The position numbers were made by a program, and so were the translations under genes. A DNA stretch of 32,818 nucleotides from Gammaproteobacteria bacterium (GTDB lineage: Bacteria > Pseudomonadota > Gammaproteobacteria > QNFN01): positions 1-32,818 of the forward strand of contig JAACFL010000002.1 of NCBI GenBank assembly GCA_009937385.1. Reading direction: 5' to 3'. This document shows, in pieces, positions 1-8,595 of the stretch. Each line of letters opens with the position of its first letter. The first letter of the stretch is position 1. Below the pieces are notes generated by a model. The model ran no database searches. It worked only from the letters and a program-made list of their open reading frames with translations, and was not told where the DNA came from.

Positions 1-470
1 AGGCCCAGGCGCGACAGGCGCACGCCGTTCTCGGCCCAGCGCGGGACCTTGAATACATTGACGACGATGATGCCGGCGATGATGCCGAGCACCACGTAGT
101 TCAGGCCCAGGACCTGGTGAAGGTACTTGTCACCCATGATTGGACCCAAGCCCTTGGACAGCACCGCGACGAACGGGGCCACGTACCAGCGCACCAGCAT
201 GGCGATCATGAAGATGAAGATCGCGCCGGCGACCGTGGAGAGGTAGTAGTCGAGGTTGCCCTCGACGTGCTTGCCGAACAGGTGCCAGAGGCCTACCGCG
301 ACCGCGATGCCACCGAAGATGTAGGAAAGCGTGGTGATCTCCCAGACCATCTTCTTGATGTTCAGGGCCTCGATCAGGCCGGACTGGATCCCGGTACCGG
401 CGGTCGCGCCGATGACCAATAGAACGACCCCCATGATCAGCAGGGCCGGGTGCTTGTGGGTGTAGACCAT
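1..470 (-). CDS. Putative sulfate exporter family (YeiH-like) membrane protein, N-terminal part
   Basis: The reading frame begins at an ATG (complement of 468-470) and runs off the left edge, so only about 156 residues are present and the ORF track misses it. The start is supported by an AGAGGAGA ribosome-binding site a few bases upstream. The visible part is strongly hydrophobic, with at least four membrane segments, and ends in a stretch (LGLNYVVLGIIAGIIVVNVF, then VPRWAENGVRLSRLGL) that resembles the YeiH/UPF0324 family of putative sulfate exporters. Members of this family are often found in sulfur-oxidising bacteria, where export of sulfate is the proposed role; the substrate is not proven for most. 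An ECF-style promoter lies about 80 bases upstream, and the sigma/anti-sigma pair sits just beyond it. The family call is from memory of the motif and is moderately sure. Confidence 0.65.
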   Translation of the reverse strand, partial: MVYTHKHPALLIMGVVLLVIGATAGTGIQSGLIEALNIKKMVWEITTLSYIFGGIAVAVGLWHLFGKHVEGNLDYYLSTVAGAIFIFMIAMLVRWYVAPFVAVLSKGLGPIMGDKYLHQVLGLNYVVLGIIAGIIVVNVFKVPRWAENGVRLSRLG

Positions 471-551
471 TGACGCGGTTCTCCTCTGGTGGTGGAAAGG
501 GACGGTCGGCTACATTGGCCGCCGGTTCTTTTTTACGTATTAGTAGGGTCA

Positions 552-577
552 AACGTTCGGCTGATACGGATTATTCC
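552..577 (-). promoter_or_regulatory. Candidate ECF sigma promoter of the exporter gene
   Basis: Read on the minus strand this is GGAAT, 17 bases, CGTT, which fits the general -35/-10 pattern used by many ECF sigma factors (GGAA..-N16/17-CGTT). It lies about 80 bases before the exporter start and just downstream of the ECF sigma/anti-sigma genes. The rest of 471-743 shows no gene and no strong terminator hairpin. I did not find an equally good copy in front of the sigma gene. Confidence 0.45.
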
Positions 578-743
578 CCGGTCGTGTGCAGGGTCATCGC
601 CGGATTGACCTATGGCATCTCGTGGAGAGGTGGGAGCGATGGCGTGACCTGACCGGACAGGAGTCGAGCCGAGACGCCCAGGAAATGGGGAGTGGGGCGT
701 GAGCGTTTGCCAGCAGGTCCAGGAGATCGCCGAGGGTGGGCGA

Positions 744-1505
744 TCAGGCCAGGCAGGGCTCCGCGCCACTGCGTGCTTCCTCGAGTGCCAGCACCCCGGC
801 GGGATCGAGCGGGAGCCGGGCTCGCGTCAGTCGATGCACGACCCTGGCAATCCCGGCCAGGCGGCTCGGGTCCATGCTTGGGGCGATCAGGTAGAACGAC
901 ACCCCGCCGGAGGCCCAGTGCCAGGCCGCAGCAGCGTCGAGGTCGAGGGAGCCTAGTGGCTTGTCATGACTTCCAGGCCTGGAAAAGACCACCAGGCTGA
1001 CAGCACAGCCACGTGGGCCCTGGTAACCCACGTGCAGTCCACGACCGCCACGCAGGCGTATCTGGCGCACCCCGCCAAAGGCCAGCTCGACCCGGGTCAG
1101 GTCGGGGACGTAGGCGAGTTGCAGGGAGTCGAAACCGACCTTGGTCATCGCATCGGGGTGGCCTTCCTCACGGGAGCTGGACCAGGTCTGGTGGAGTTCG
1201 AGCGCGAGCTGCGGTCCGGGCGCGGGACGGTGCAGCTCCGAATGCCAGGCAATGCCGAACAGGAGGCCGACCACGAGCGTGGCGGCGATCGCGGCGACAC
1301 GTAGGCCGTTGCGATGGCTGCACGGGAGCTTGCTGAGGGGACCAGGGTGGGGCGGGGCGGCTTGCGCGACAGAAGCCTTCAGCGCGGTCAGTGCGGCGAC
1401 TTCGCGCGCCAGCACCGGCTCGCGCGCGATCGCCTCGGCCACGTCGGCCGCCTCGTCGGGCGGCAGTTCACCGTCGACGTAGGCATTCAACTGCTCCCAG
1501 CGCAT
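744..1505 (-). CDS. Membrane-anchored anti-sigma factor
   Basis: The 253-residue protein has the usual layout of an ECF anti-sigma factor. A short acidic N-terminal cytoplasmic region (WEQLNAYVDGELPPDEAADV) resembles the anti-sigma/zinc-finger-like fold that binds the sigma factor. One membrane segment lies at about residues 68-87, followed by a C-terminal extracytoplasmic part of about 165 residues. I see no HxxxCxxC zinc motif, so it is probably a non-ZAS type. The start has a strong GAGGAGGAGAAGGG site and lies 12 bases after the sigma stop, so the two are co-transcribed. The family role is to hold the sigma factor inactive until a periplasmic signal arrives; the signal cannot be read from sequence. 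The C-terminal domain is unrecognised. Confidence 0.85.
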   Translation of the reverse strand: MRWEQLNAYVDGELPPDEAADVAEAIAREPVLAREVAALTALKASVAQAAPPHPGPLSKLPCSHRNGLRVAAIAATLVVGLLFGIAWHSELHRPAPGPQLALELHQTWSSSREEGHPDAMTKVGFDSLQLAYVPDLTRVELAFGGVRQIRLRGGRGLHVGYQGPRGCAVSLVVFSRPGSHDKPLGSLDLDAAAAWHWASGGVSFYLIAPSMDPSRLAGIARVVHRLTRARLPLDPAGVLALEEARSGAEPCLA

Positions 1506-1517
1506 CCCTTCTCCTCC

Positions 1518-2093
1518 TCATCCACGTCGTACCAATCGCAGCCGCAGCGGGCTTATGGCTGGCTCCTCGAGAGCCTGCAGCATCCGCTTTCTGGCGCGGC
1601 TGACCCGGCTCATCACCGTCCCAATCGGGATCTCCAGCAGCTCCGCCACCTCCTTGTAGGTGAAGCCGGCCATGTCGACCAGTACCAGCACCTCGCGGTG
1701 ATCCGGAGCGATACGCGCCAGCCCCTCGCGCACAACGAGGCGGTTGAACAGTCGTTTCTCGATACTAGAAACGTCCGGATGCCATGCTTCATTCCCCGAG
1801 CTCGCATTGCCCTCTTCGAGGGCATCCCAGGAAACGGGCTGCCGGGCGCGGCGCCGACACTCGTCGACCCAAGTGTTGCGCAGGATGCGGAACAGCCAGG
1901 TGCGGTAGGCCAGCGCGTTGTCCGGCACGTTTTTCGCGCCCAAGGCCTTCAGGGCGCAAGCCTGCACGAGGTCGCCTGCTTCGTCGGGCCCACCGGCAAG
2001 GTGCAGCGCATAGGCGTAGAGCCGGTCGAGGTGCTCTTCGATCCGGCAGGCGGTCGTTTCATCATCAGGAGCGGGCGGTGGCTTGCCTGGCAT
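1518..2093 (-). CDS. ECF-type RNA polymerase sigma factor
   Basis: A 191-residue sigma-70 family protein with region 2 at about residues 20-85 (LYAYALHLAG...AYRTWLFRILRNTWVDECRR) and region 4 at about 118-172, ending in the helix-turn-helix TYKEVAELLEIPIGTVMSRV. The linker carries no region 3, as expected of the ECF group. It is followed 12 bases later by its membrane anti-sigma factor, the standard arrangement for partner-switch control at the membrane. The ATG is preceded by ACGAGGAACAGG, an adequate ribosome-binding site. I could not find a clear copy of the GGAAT-N17-CGTT motif upstream, so autoregulation is unproven. The most likely nearby target is the exporter gene at the left edge (inference). 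Confidence 0.92.
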   Translation of the reverse strand: MPGKPPPAPDDETTACRIEEHLDRLYAYALHLAGGPDEAGDLVQACALKALGAKNVPDNALAYRTWLFRILRNTWVDECRRRARQPVSWDALEEGNASSGNEAWHPDVSSIEKRLFNRLVVREGLARIAPDHREVLVLVDMAGFTYKEVAELLEIPIGTVMSRVSRARKRMLQALEEPAISPLRLRLVRRG

Positions 2094-2191
2094 CCTGTTC
2101 CTCGTTTCGCCAGGGCGTCATTTCGATGGCGACGCCTCGTCGCCACGATGCGCGCGACGCAGGTGGCCTGTCAACGCGCCAGATCAACGTT

Positions 2192-2701
2192 CTAGCGAGG
2201 TGGTGATGGGCGACGCAACAACACGTAGCAGGCTCCGGTACCGCCGTCGGCAGGTCGTGCGGGTGCGCTGTCGAGCACCTCGGGGTGTCGTTCCAGCCAG
2301 CCGGGAAGTGCGCGCCGCAGCACCCCGCCTTCGGCGCTGCCACGGCCAATGCCCGTGATCACCAGAACGCAGCGCCTCCCGGAGGCGTGTGCTCTGGCCA
2401 GGAAGGCGTCGAGTTGGGCATGGGCTTCGTCGCGGGTCAGGCCGTGAAGGTCGAGCGTCTCCTCGGGACGCAACTGGCCCCGCCGCAGCCTCTGACGGGT
2501 GCGCGCCTGGACACCGCTGCCGTCGGCGATCGGGCGTCGTGGACGCGTCGTGGGCGGTTCGACTGCGGTTACGGGTCGCGATCGCGGCTTGGTCGCCGGT
2601 GGCGTTGCGCGCGCTTCGCCCGCGAGCGGCGTGACGCCGCGCATCGCTTCGCGGAACAGCGCGCGTTCGGCGTCGTCGAGGCTTTTCCTGGGACGTTTCA
2701 C
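2192..2701 (-). CDS. Smr-domain protein (putative nicking endonuclease family)
   Basis: I start the gene at the GTG that gives VKRPRKSLDD (169 residues); the longer track ORF would begin inside the divergent surE promoter area. The N-terminal half is basic and proline-rich, probably disordered. The C-terminal Smr domain begins with LDLHGLTRDEAHAQLDAFL and continues with the TGIGRGS loop and VLRRALPGWL, matching the LDLHGL and HGxG-like landmarks of the family. E. coli SmrA/SmrB-type proteins are nucleases; SmrB cleaves mRNA at collided ribosomes, and this short form (DUF/YdaL-like) may share that activity. It is transcribed divergently from surE. Function beyond the domain is inferred. Confidence 0.85.
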   Translation of the reverse strand: MKRPRKSLDDAERALFREAMRGVTPLAGEARATPPATKPRSRPVTAVEPPTTRPRRPIADGSGVQARTRQRLRRGQLRPEETLDLHGLTRDEAHAQLDAFLARAHASGRRCVLVITGIGRGSAEGGVLRRALPGWLERHPEVLDSAPARPADGGTGACYVLLRRPSPPR

Positions 2702-2763
2702 ACTCTCGATTATCCCACGTTCGCGAGCGGCCGCGGCATGGCGAGGGTGGCTGGGGATTCGGT

Positions 2764-2769
2764 TATAGT
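2764..2769 (+). promoter_or_regulatory. Possible -10 box for surE operon
   Basis: TATAGT lies 48 bases before the surE start, between the divergent Smr gene and surE. I see no good -35 box at 16-18 bases upstream, so this is weak support for a promoter. Confidence 0.25.
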
Positions 2770-2816
2770 ACGCACGACCCGCGCGATTGCGCGGCCACGA
2801 CCGCGCCGAAAATCGA

Positions 2817-3572
2817 ATGCACATCCTGCTCAGTAACGACGACGGCTACCTCGCCGAGGGGCTCCGACGGCTCGCCGAGGCGCTGGCCGGGGTGGGCCGG
2901 TTGACCGTCGTCGCCCCGGACCGCAATCGCAGCGGGGCCAGTAACTCGCTGACCCTCGACGTCCCGCTGCGCATGCACCGGCTCGACGATGGCACCATTC
3001 GCGTCGACGGCACGCCGACCGACTGCGTGCACCTCGCCATCACTGGGCTGCTCGACGAGGAACCCGACATGGTGGTCTCGGGGATCAACTCCGGGCCGAA
3101 TCTCGGCGACGACGTGATCTATTCAGGAACCGTCGCCGCGGCGATGGAGGGGCGTTTCCTCGGGCTGCCGGCGATCGCCGTGTCGATGGGCAGCTACGAC
3201 GCCGAGCACTACGCCAGCGGCGTGCGCGCCACCCTGCAACTGGTCGATCAGCTGCAGAACGTTCCACTGCCAACGGACTCCATTCTCAACGTCAACGTCC
3301 CCGACCTGCCGTGGGAGCAGATCCGCGGCTTCCGCGCCACGCGACTCGGTCACCGTCACCGCGCCGAGCCGGTGGCGCGCAGCACCGATCCACGCGGACG
3401 CGAGATCTTCTGGATCGGCCCGGCCGGGCCGGAGCAGGACGCCGGTCCGGGCACCGACTTCGACGCGGTGCGCAATGGCTACGTGTCGGTCACGCCGCTG
3501 CAGGTCGACCTGACCCGCCACGCGGCACTCGACACGGTCGCGGCATGGCTCGATAGCGGAGCGCGCGCGTGA
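2817..3572 (+). CDS. surE: 5'/3'-nucleotidase SurE (stationary-phase survival protein)
   Basis: A 251-residue SurE, the normal length. The start at [11 protein letters not shown] is set by family length; the track's upstream TTG adds ten unrelated residues. The metal and active-site landmarks are all present: NDD at residues 7-9, the RSGASNS loop near 38-44 and [12 protein letters not shown] near 89-100. SurE removes phosphate from nucleoside monophosphates and some exopolyphosphate, a cytoplasmic housekeeping and stress function. It is the first gene of the conserved surE-pcm-yqaA-nlpD-rpoS block, and its stop overlaps the pcm start (GTGA), so the two are translationally coupled. Confidence 0.97.
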   Translation: MHILLSNDDGYLAEGLRRLAEALAGVGRLTVVAPDRNRSGASNSLTLDVPLRMHRLDDGTIRVDGTPTDCVHLAITGLLDEEPDMVVSGINSGPNLGDDVIYSGTVAAAMEGRFLGLPAIAVSMGSYDAEHYASGVRATLQLVDQLQNVPLPTDSILNVNVPDLPWEQIRGFRATRLGHRHRAEPVARSTDPRGREIFWIGPAGPEQDAGPGTDFDAVRNGYVSVTPLQVDLTRHAALDTVAAWLDSGARA

Positions 3573-4228
3573 ACGCCGGGCACAGCGGCATCGGCATGAC
3601 CTCGCTGCGCACCCGCGACCGCCTGGTCGCCCGGCTGCGCGAGGAGGGGATCCGCAACCCCGCGGTGCTGGAAGCGATCCGCGAGGTGCCGCGCCACCTG
3701 TTCGTCGACGAGGCGCTCGCGAGCCGCGCCTACGAGGACACCGCGCTGCCGATCGGTTTCGGCCAGACCATCTCGCAGCCCTACATCGTCGCACTGATGA
3801 CCGAGGCGGTGCTGGCCGAAGGATCACCGCAGAGCGTGCTCGAGGTCGGCACCGGTTCCGGCTACCAGGCCGTGGTGCTGTCGCGCCTGGTGCCGAAGGT
3901 CTACAGCGTCGAGCGGCACGCCAAGCTGCTGCAGCGGTCTCGTCAGCTGTTCCGTGAGCTGCGTATCTACAACATCAAGACCAACCTGAGCGACGGCAGC
4001 TGGGGCTGGCCGGGTCATGCGCCGTACGACGCGATCGTGGTCACCGCGGCGCCGCTCGAAGTGCCCCAGGCCCTGCTCGAGCAGCTCGCCGACGGCGGTC
4101 GTCTGGTGATCCCGGTCGGTGATCGCGGTGGCCAGGAACTGCGCGTGATCACGCGCAACGGCTACCGTTTCGAGGAGTCGCACCTGGCCTGGGTGAGCTT
4201 CGTGCCACTGGTGCCGGGGCGCAGCTGA
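3569..4228 (+). CDS. pcm: Protein-L-isoaspartate O-methyltransferase
   Basis: Uses S-adenosylmethionine to methylate isoaspartyl residues and so starts the repair of aged proteins. The protein is 219 residues from a GTG that overlaps the surE stop; an ATG ten codons later ([11 protein letters not shown]) is an alternative and would give a length closer to E. coli Pcm. Landmarks are the substrate loop [20 protein letters not shown] (about 59-78) and the SAM motif [11 protein letters not shown] (90-100), followed by YDAIVVTAA and GGRLVIPVG. Its place between surE and nlpD/rpoS is the classic gammaproteobacterial order. Confidence 0.97.
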   Translation: MNAGHSGIGMTSLRTRDRLVARLREEGIRNPAVLEAIREVPRHLFVDEALASRAYEDTALPIGFGQTISQPYIVALMTEAVLAEGSPQSVLEVGTGSGYQAVVLSRLVPKVYSVERHAKLLQRSRQLFRELRIYNIKTNLSDGSWGWPGHAPYDAIVVTAAPLEVPQALLEQLADGGRLVIPVGDRGGQELRVITRNGYRFEESHLAWVSFVPLVPGRS

Positions 4229-4229
4229 G

Positions 4230-4805
4230 ATGCGAATCTTCTCGGCACTCTACGAGCGGACGATGACCTGGGCCGCGCATCGCCATGCCCCCTGGTATCT
4301 GGGTGGCCTGAGTTTCGCCGAATCGTCGTTTTTCCCGATCCCGCCGGACGTGATGCTGGCGCCGATGAGCCTGGCACGCACCGACCGTGCGTGGTGGTAC
4401 GCGACGCTCACGACCGTGGCCTCGGTGGTCGGCGGCCTGTTCGGCTACCTGATCGGCATGCTGGCGATCGACGCGGTGTTGCCGTTGCTGGTCGATGCCG
4501 GCTACGGATCCCGCTACGACCAGGCCATCGCCTGGTTCGCCGAGTGGGGCGTCTGGGTGGTGTTCATCGCCGGCTTCTCACCGATTCCCTACAAGCTGTT
4601 CACCATCTCCGCCGGAGCCAGCGCCATGGCGCTGCTGCCGTTTACGATCGCCTCGCTGGTCGGGCGCGGCGCACGCTTCTTCATGGTTGCCGGCCTGATG
4701 CGCTGGGGTGGCGCGCCGATGGAGAAGCTCCTGCGCACCTACATCGACCGTCTCGGCTGGCTGGTGGTCTTTCTGGGCGTCGTCTATGTCCTGATCGCAC
4801 ACTGA
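4230..4805 (+). CDS. yqaA: YqaA family inner-membrane protein (DedA/SNARE-associated superfamily)
   Basis: A 191-residue membrane protein of the YqaA family, starting one base after the pcm stop. It has a DedA-like re-entrant hairpin pattern: SFAESSFFPIPPDVMLAPM near residues 28-46 and the later FIAGFSPIPYKLFTISAGA near 112-130, with further membrane helices around them. DedA-superfamily members are linked to membrane lipid (undecaprenyl phosphate or phospholipid) translocation and membrane-potential upkeep; the exact substrate for YqaA is not known. Its stop overlaps the nlpD start by one base (TGATG), so it belongs to the same transcript. Confidence 0.9.
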   Translation: MRIFSALYERTMTWAAHRHAPWYLGGLSFAESSFFPIPPDVMLAPMSLARTDRAWWYATLTTVASVVGGLFGYLIGMLAIDAVLPLLVDAGYGSRYDQAIAWFAEWGVWVVFIAGFSPIPYKLFTISAGASAMALLPFTIASLVGRGARFFMVAGLMRWGGAPMEKLLRTYIDRLGWLVVFLGVVYVLIAH

Positions 4806-5650
4806 TGAAGCGCGCGCGCATCAATCTCCTGCCCATGCTCCTGGGCATCCTGCTGCTGACCGCCTGCGGTCCGCCACCCCCCGCCCCGGTCGCGAACCGC
4901 AGCAGTGGCGCGCCGCCGCCGCCAACCTCCTACACCGTGCGCCGAGGCGACACCCTCTACTCGATCGCCTGGCAGTACGGTCTCGATCACCGCCAGGTGG
5001 CGGTGTGGAACGGCATCGGCGCACCCTACACGATCTATCCCGGACAGCGACTCGCGATGCGCAAGCCGGCGGTGCCCGCGTCGCGGCCTCCACCGGCGCC
5101 GAGCCGGACGACGCAGGCAAGCAAGCCGGCACCGAAACCGGCCACGAAACCGAAAACCGTTTCGCCACCGCCCCGGACCGCCACGGCGAAACCGGCGCCG
5201 AGCAAGCCGGCCACCAGCGCACCCCGCAAGGCGCCGCGCAGCGACCCGGCGGCGCCGAGTGCGACCCGCAGCGTGGGTGGCGTCGCCTGGCGCTGGCCGA
5301 CGCGCGGTCGTCTCTATCGCACGTTCAATGCCAGCGACCCGACGCGCAAGGGCGTCGACATCGTCGGCAGCGAGGGGCAGTCGGTGTACGCTGCGTCGGG
5401 TGGCAAGGTGGTCTACAGCGGCAACGGCCTGGTCGGTTACGGCAACCTCATCATCATCAAGCACAACAACACCTACCTGAGCGCGTACGGACACAACCGT
5501 GAACTCCTCGTGGGTGAGGGTGACGACGTTGCTCCAGGGCAGTTGATTGCGAAAATGGGTCGGGTAGATAATGATCGGGCAATGTTGCACTTTGAAATTC
5601 GCCGCCAGGGAAAGCCGGTCGACCCATTGCGACTGCTGCCGAAGGGATGA
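4805..5650 (+). CDS. nlpD: Murein hydrolase activator NlpD, lipoprotein
   Basis: A 281-residue lipoprotein starting at the ATG that overlaps the yqaA stop. The signal peptide ends in the lipobox LLTAC (Cys21). A LysM peptidoglycan-binding domain follows (YTVRRGDTLYSIAWQYGLDH to about residue 87), then a long Pro/Lys/Ala-rich linker, then a LytM/M23-fold domain (about 165-280). The catalytic metal-binding histidine expected before GVDI is absent (RKGVDI), as in E. coli NlpD, whose LytM domain activates the amidase AmiC rather than cutting murein. The role is in septal peptidoglycan splitting at the periplasmic face. Known nlpD genes contain the main rpoS promoter; that may hold here but was not seen directly. 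Confidence 0.95.
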   Translation: MKRARINLLPMLLGILLLTACGPPPPAPVANRSSGAPPPPTSYTVRRGDTLYSIAWQYGLDHRQVAVWNGIGAPYTIYPGQRLAMRKPAVPASRPPPAPSRTTQASKPAPKPATKPKTVSPPPRTATAKPAPSKPATSAPRKAPRSDPAAPSATRSVGGVAWRWPTRGRLYRTFNASDPTRKGVDIVGSEGQSVYAASGGKVVYSGNGLVGYGNLIIIKHNNTYLSAYGHNRELLVGEGDDVAPGQLIAKMGRVDNDRAMLHFEIRRQGKPVDPLRLLPKG

Positions 5651-5752
5651 TGGTCAGCCCGTACGAGCTTTCCATCGTTCCCGAACCGCAGCCCAAAGGG
5701 TAGGACGAAGACGCACGTGATGTCCGATCACGAGGAGTCTAAGGAGCGGACG

Positions 5753-6745
5753 ATGCTAGGAGAGGACGATATGGAGAATCTCGCCGACCAGGAGGTCGAC
5801 CTCAACTATTCGGCTGAAGCCGACGCTGACACCGAAGACGCCAGTCCCGAGGTCGTGGACGAGGGACCGCGGACCTTTGCCAAGGAGTCCAAGCTGACCT
5901 CGAGCAGCAGTGCGCAGCTCGATGCCACGCGACTCTATCTCAACGAGATAGGTGCCTCGCCACTGCTCACCGCGGAGGAGGAGGTCTACTTCGCGCGGCG
6001 TGCGCAGAAGGGTGACGAGGCGTCGCGCAAGCGCATGATCGAGAGCAATCTGCGGCTGGTGGTGCGCATCGCGCGTCGCTACGTCAACCGCGGGCTCGCG
6101 CTGCTCGACCTGATCGAGGAGGGCAACCTCGGCCTGATACGCGCGGTCGAGAAGTTCGACCCCGAGCGCGGCTTCCGCTTCTCGACCTACGCCACCTGGT
6201 GGATCCGCCAGACCATCGAGCGCGCGATCATGAACCAGACGCGCACCGTGCGCCTGCCGATCCACGTGGTCAAGGAGATCAACGTCTACCTGCGCGCGGC
6301 CCGGCGCCTGGCGCAGAGCCTCGACCACGAGCCGACCATCGAGGAGATCGCCGAACTGCTCGACAAGCCGGTCGAGGAGGCGAAACGGATGATGGGTCTC
6401 AACGAGCGCGAGACCTCGGTCGATACGCCGCTTTCACGGGAGGTGGACAAGCCGCTCCTCGAGGCGATCCCCGACGAGACGCTGATCGACCCGTCCGACG
6501 CGCTGCAGGATCAGACCATGCACGACAAGCTCGAGGAGTGGCTCGGGCAGCTGACCGACAAGCAGCGCGAGGTGGTCGAGCGCCGCTTCGGACTGCACGG
6601 TTACGAGTCGGCGACCCTCGAGCAGGTCGGCAACGAGATCGGCGTCACCCGCGAACGGGTCCGGCAGATCCAGATGGACGCGCTGCAGCGGTTGCGCAAG
6701 ATCATGGAGAACACCGGCTACTCGGCGAGCACGCTGTTCAGGTGA
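5753..6745 (+). CDS. rpoS: RNA polymerase sigma factor RpoS
   Basis: The stationary-phase/general stress sigma factor. The ATG at 5753 gives 330 residues, the length of the E. coli protein, and has an ideal AAGGAG six bases away; the track's GTG/ATG at 5717/5720 and an ATG at 5771 are alternatives. Region 1.2 ([20 protein letters not shown]), region 2 ([20 protein letters not shown] and [18 protein letters not shown]), region 3 ([13 protein letters not shown]) and region 4 ([19 protein letters not shown]) are all intact. The very acidic N-terminus (many D/E before residue 40) is unlike the rest. The roughly 100-base gap after nlpD holds its leader; translation control there is possible but no structure was identified. 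Confidence 0.97.
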   Translation: MLGEDDMENLADQEVDLNYSAEADADTEDASPEVVDEGPRTFAKESKLTSSSSAQLDATRLYLNEIGASPLLTAEEEVYFARRAQKGDEASRKRMIESNLRLVVRIARRYVNRGLALLDLIEEGNLGLIRAVEKFDPERGFRFSTYATWWIRQTIERAIMNQTRTVRLPIHVVKEINVYLRAARRLAQSLDHEPTIEEIAELLDKPVEEAKRMMGLNERETSVDTPLSREVDKPLLEAIPDETLIDPSDALQDQTMHDKLEEWLGQLTDKQREVVERRFGLHGYESATLEQVGNEIGVTRERVRQIQMDALQRLRKIMENTGYSASTLFR

Positions 6746-6794
6746 GCACCAGCGCAACTCAACCGGTGGATTCTTAACTCGGGCAGAGGTTTTT

Positions 6795-6857
6795 CGCGGC
6801 CTGGGGGCCGTTCCTACAGCTGCACGGCTCTGTAGGAGGCCCGCCCACGGGCCGATG
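6795..6857. repeat. REP-like inverted doublet (BIME-like)
   Basis: Two copies of a REP-like unit face each other: CTGTAGGAGGCCCGCCCACG on the plus strand at about 6830 and, on the minus strand, CTGTAGGAACGGCCCCCAGG ending near 6795. Each starts with CTGTAGGA followed by a GC-rich imperfect palindrome, as in the TGTAGGAGCGG-type extragenic elements of Pseudomonas and Xanthomonas-related bacteria. They sit between the convergent rpoS and Mth938 genes and may also stop transcription. Confidence 0.6.
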
Positions 6858-6899
6858 GTGTTCCCACCTGTGACGGCCTGGTCGGGGCCAGGAATCGGA

Positions 6900-7271
6900 T
6901 CAGTCGATCAGCAGCGCGGCCACGACGCGGCGGCCATCCCCCATGAGCAGGTTGTAGGTCCGGCATGCGGCCGGGGTGTCCATCACCTCGACGCCGATGC
7001 CGCGCTGTTCCATCGGGCGCAGCAGCGCACGATCGGGAAAGCGCAGCCTCGCACCGACTCCGAGCAGCACCATCTCGGGTTCCAGTTCGACGAGTTGCAC
7101 CAGGTGCTCGGCCGTGAGTTCATCGACCGTGCGCGGCGACCAGTCGCGGATCAGCCGATCGGGTGCGACCACGCAGCTGCTCGCCAGTCGTTCACCGTTG
7201 ACCTGCACCATGCCGACGTCATGGGCGACGATGGTGAAGCCGCCCGGATCGAAATCCTGAACAAGTTGCAT
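6900..7271 (-). CDS. Mth938-like domain-containing protein (DUF498)
   Basis: I choose the ATG giving MQLVQDFDPGGFTIVAHD (123 residues), because the longer track start adds fifteen residues and crowds the divergent alaC promoter. The sequence runs IVAHDVGMVQVNGERLASS, PEMVLLGVGARLRFP, GIGVEVMDTPAACRTYNLLM and RRVVAALL, the full course of the small Mth938/DUF498 fold. Homologues include human AAMDC and the bacterial xcc-type proteins; a mitochondrial relative (NDUFAF3) helps assemble complex I, but the bacterial role is unsettled. Convergent with rpoS and divergent from alaC. Confidence 0.85.
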   Translation of the reverse strand: MQLVQDFDPGGFTIVAHDVGMVQVNGERLASSCVVAPDRLIRDWSPRTVDELTAEHLVQLVELEPEMVLLGVGARLRFPDRALLRPMEQRGIGVEVMDTPAACRTYNLLMGDGRRVVAALLID

Positions 7272-7393
7272 GGCGCCAAGATACCCGAAGCGGGCTGCGA
7301 GCGGTACCGCGTTCATTGACAGTTTCGTCGCCGGTCCAGTAATGTTGCCGGCTTGTTTTTCATCATTCCGGACGTCGGCGCAAGGTAATAAAA

Positions 7394-8584
7394 GTGAACG
7401 AAGAGTTCCGCAGAATCAGTCGGTTGCCGCCGTACGTCTTCAACATCACCACCGAGCTGAAGGCCCAGGCGCGCGCGCGCGGCGAGGACATCATCGACTT
7501 CGGCATGGGGAACCCGGACCAGCCGACACCGGAGCACATCGTCGCCAAGCTGGTCGAGGCGTCGCAGCGCAGCAATACGCACCGCTACTCGGCGTCGCGC
7601 GGCATCCCGCGCCTGCGCCGGGCGATCTGCAACTGGTACGGCGAGCGCTACGCCATCGAACTCGATCCGGAAAGCGAGGCGATCGTCACCATCGGCTCGA
7701 AGGAGGGGCTCGCGCACCTCGCGCTGGCCACCGTCGCCCCGGGTGACGCGGTGCTGGTGCCGAACCCGGCCTACCCGATCCATCCCTACGGCTTCGTGAT
7801 CGCCGGGGCCGACATCCACTACGTGCCGCTGGTGCCCGGCGTGGACTTCTTCGCGGAGCTCGAAAAGAGCATCCGCGACTCCTGGCCGGTGCCGAAGATG
7901 CTGGTGCTGAACTTCCCCGGCAATCCGACCACCCAGTGCGTCGATCTCGAGTTCTTCGAGAAGGTGGTCGAGATCGCGCGCGAGCACGGCATCTGGGTGA
8001 TCCACGACCTGGCCTACGCCGACATCGTCTTCGATGGCTACGTGGCCCCGTCGATACTGCAGGTGCCGGGCGCCAAGGAGATCGCGGTCGAATCGTTCTC
8101 GCTGTCCAAGAGCTACAACATGCCGGGCTGGCGCGTCGGCTTCATGTGCGGCAATCCGAAGCTGATCGCCGCGCTCGCGCGCATGAAGTCCTATCTCGAC
8201 TACGGCATGTTCACGCCGATCCAGGTCGCTGCGATCACCGCGCTGGAAGGGCCGCAGGAGTGCGTGGGCCAGATCCGCGACATGTACCGCTCGCGGCGCG
8301 ACGTGCTGTGCGACGGCCTCAATTCGGCCGGCTGGGAGGTCGAGAAGCCCAAGGCGACGATGTTCGTCTGGGCGCCCATCCCCGAAGCCTACCGCCACCT
8401 CGGCTCGCTGGAATTTTCGAAGCTGCTGATCCAGGAGGCCAAGGTTGCCGTGTCGCCAGGGATCGGTTTCGGCGAGTACGGCGACGATCACGTGCGCTTC
8501 GCGCTGATCGAAAACGAGCACCGCACCCGCCAGGCGGTACGTGGTCTGCGCTCCATGTTCCGCCGCGGCGTCGGCTCGGCCTGA
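7394..8584 (+). CDS. alaC: Alanine transaminase AlaC (PLP-dependent aminotransferase)
   Basis: A 396-residue fold-type I aminotransferase that starts at GTG. It matches the AlaC/YfdZ type: [13 protein letters not shown] near residue 34, substrate-side [12 protein letters not shown] near 124, NFPGNPTTQ near 173-181, [12 protein letters not shown] near 204 and the PLP lysine in [17 protein letters not shown] (Lys239). The enzyme moves the amino group between alanine and pyruvate/2-oxoglutarate in the cytoplasm. It lies 11 bases before hom, so alaC-hom-thrC-recJ probably share a transcript; pairing an aminotransferase with homoserine dehydrogenase is common in gammaproteobacteria. Confidence 0.92.
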   Translation: MNEEFRRISRLPPYVFNITTELKAQARARGEDIIDFGMGNPDQPTPEHIVAKLVEASQRSNTHRYSASRGIPRLRRAICNWYGERYAIELDPESEAIVTIGSKEGLAHLALATVAPGDAVLVPNPAYPIHPYGFVIAGADIHYVPLVPGVDFFAELEKSIRDSWPVPKMLVLNFPGNPTTQCVDLEFFEKVVEIAREHGIWVIHDLAYADIVFDGYVAPSILQVPGAKEIAVESFSLSKSYNMPGWRVGFMCGNPKLIAALARMKSYLDYGMFTPIQVAAITALEGPQECVGQIRDMYRSRRDVLCDGLNSAGWEVEKPKATMFVWAPIPEAYRHLGSLEFSKLLIQEAKVAVSPGIGFGEYGDDHVRFALIENEHRTRQAVRGLRSMFRRGVGSA

Positions 8585-8595
8585 AGGAGAATGTC

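Noticed and set aside
4805-5650. Missing catalytic histidine in the NlpD LytM domain
   Set aside because: Loss of the metal-binding residues is the normal state of NlpD, which activates amidases and does not cut murein itself.
7936-8595. N-terminal half of the 658-residue ORF 7936-9912
   Set aside because: The part before 8596 is an alaC shadow frame; the real hom gene starts at the GTG with a good ribosome-binding site.
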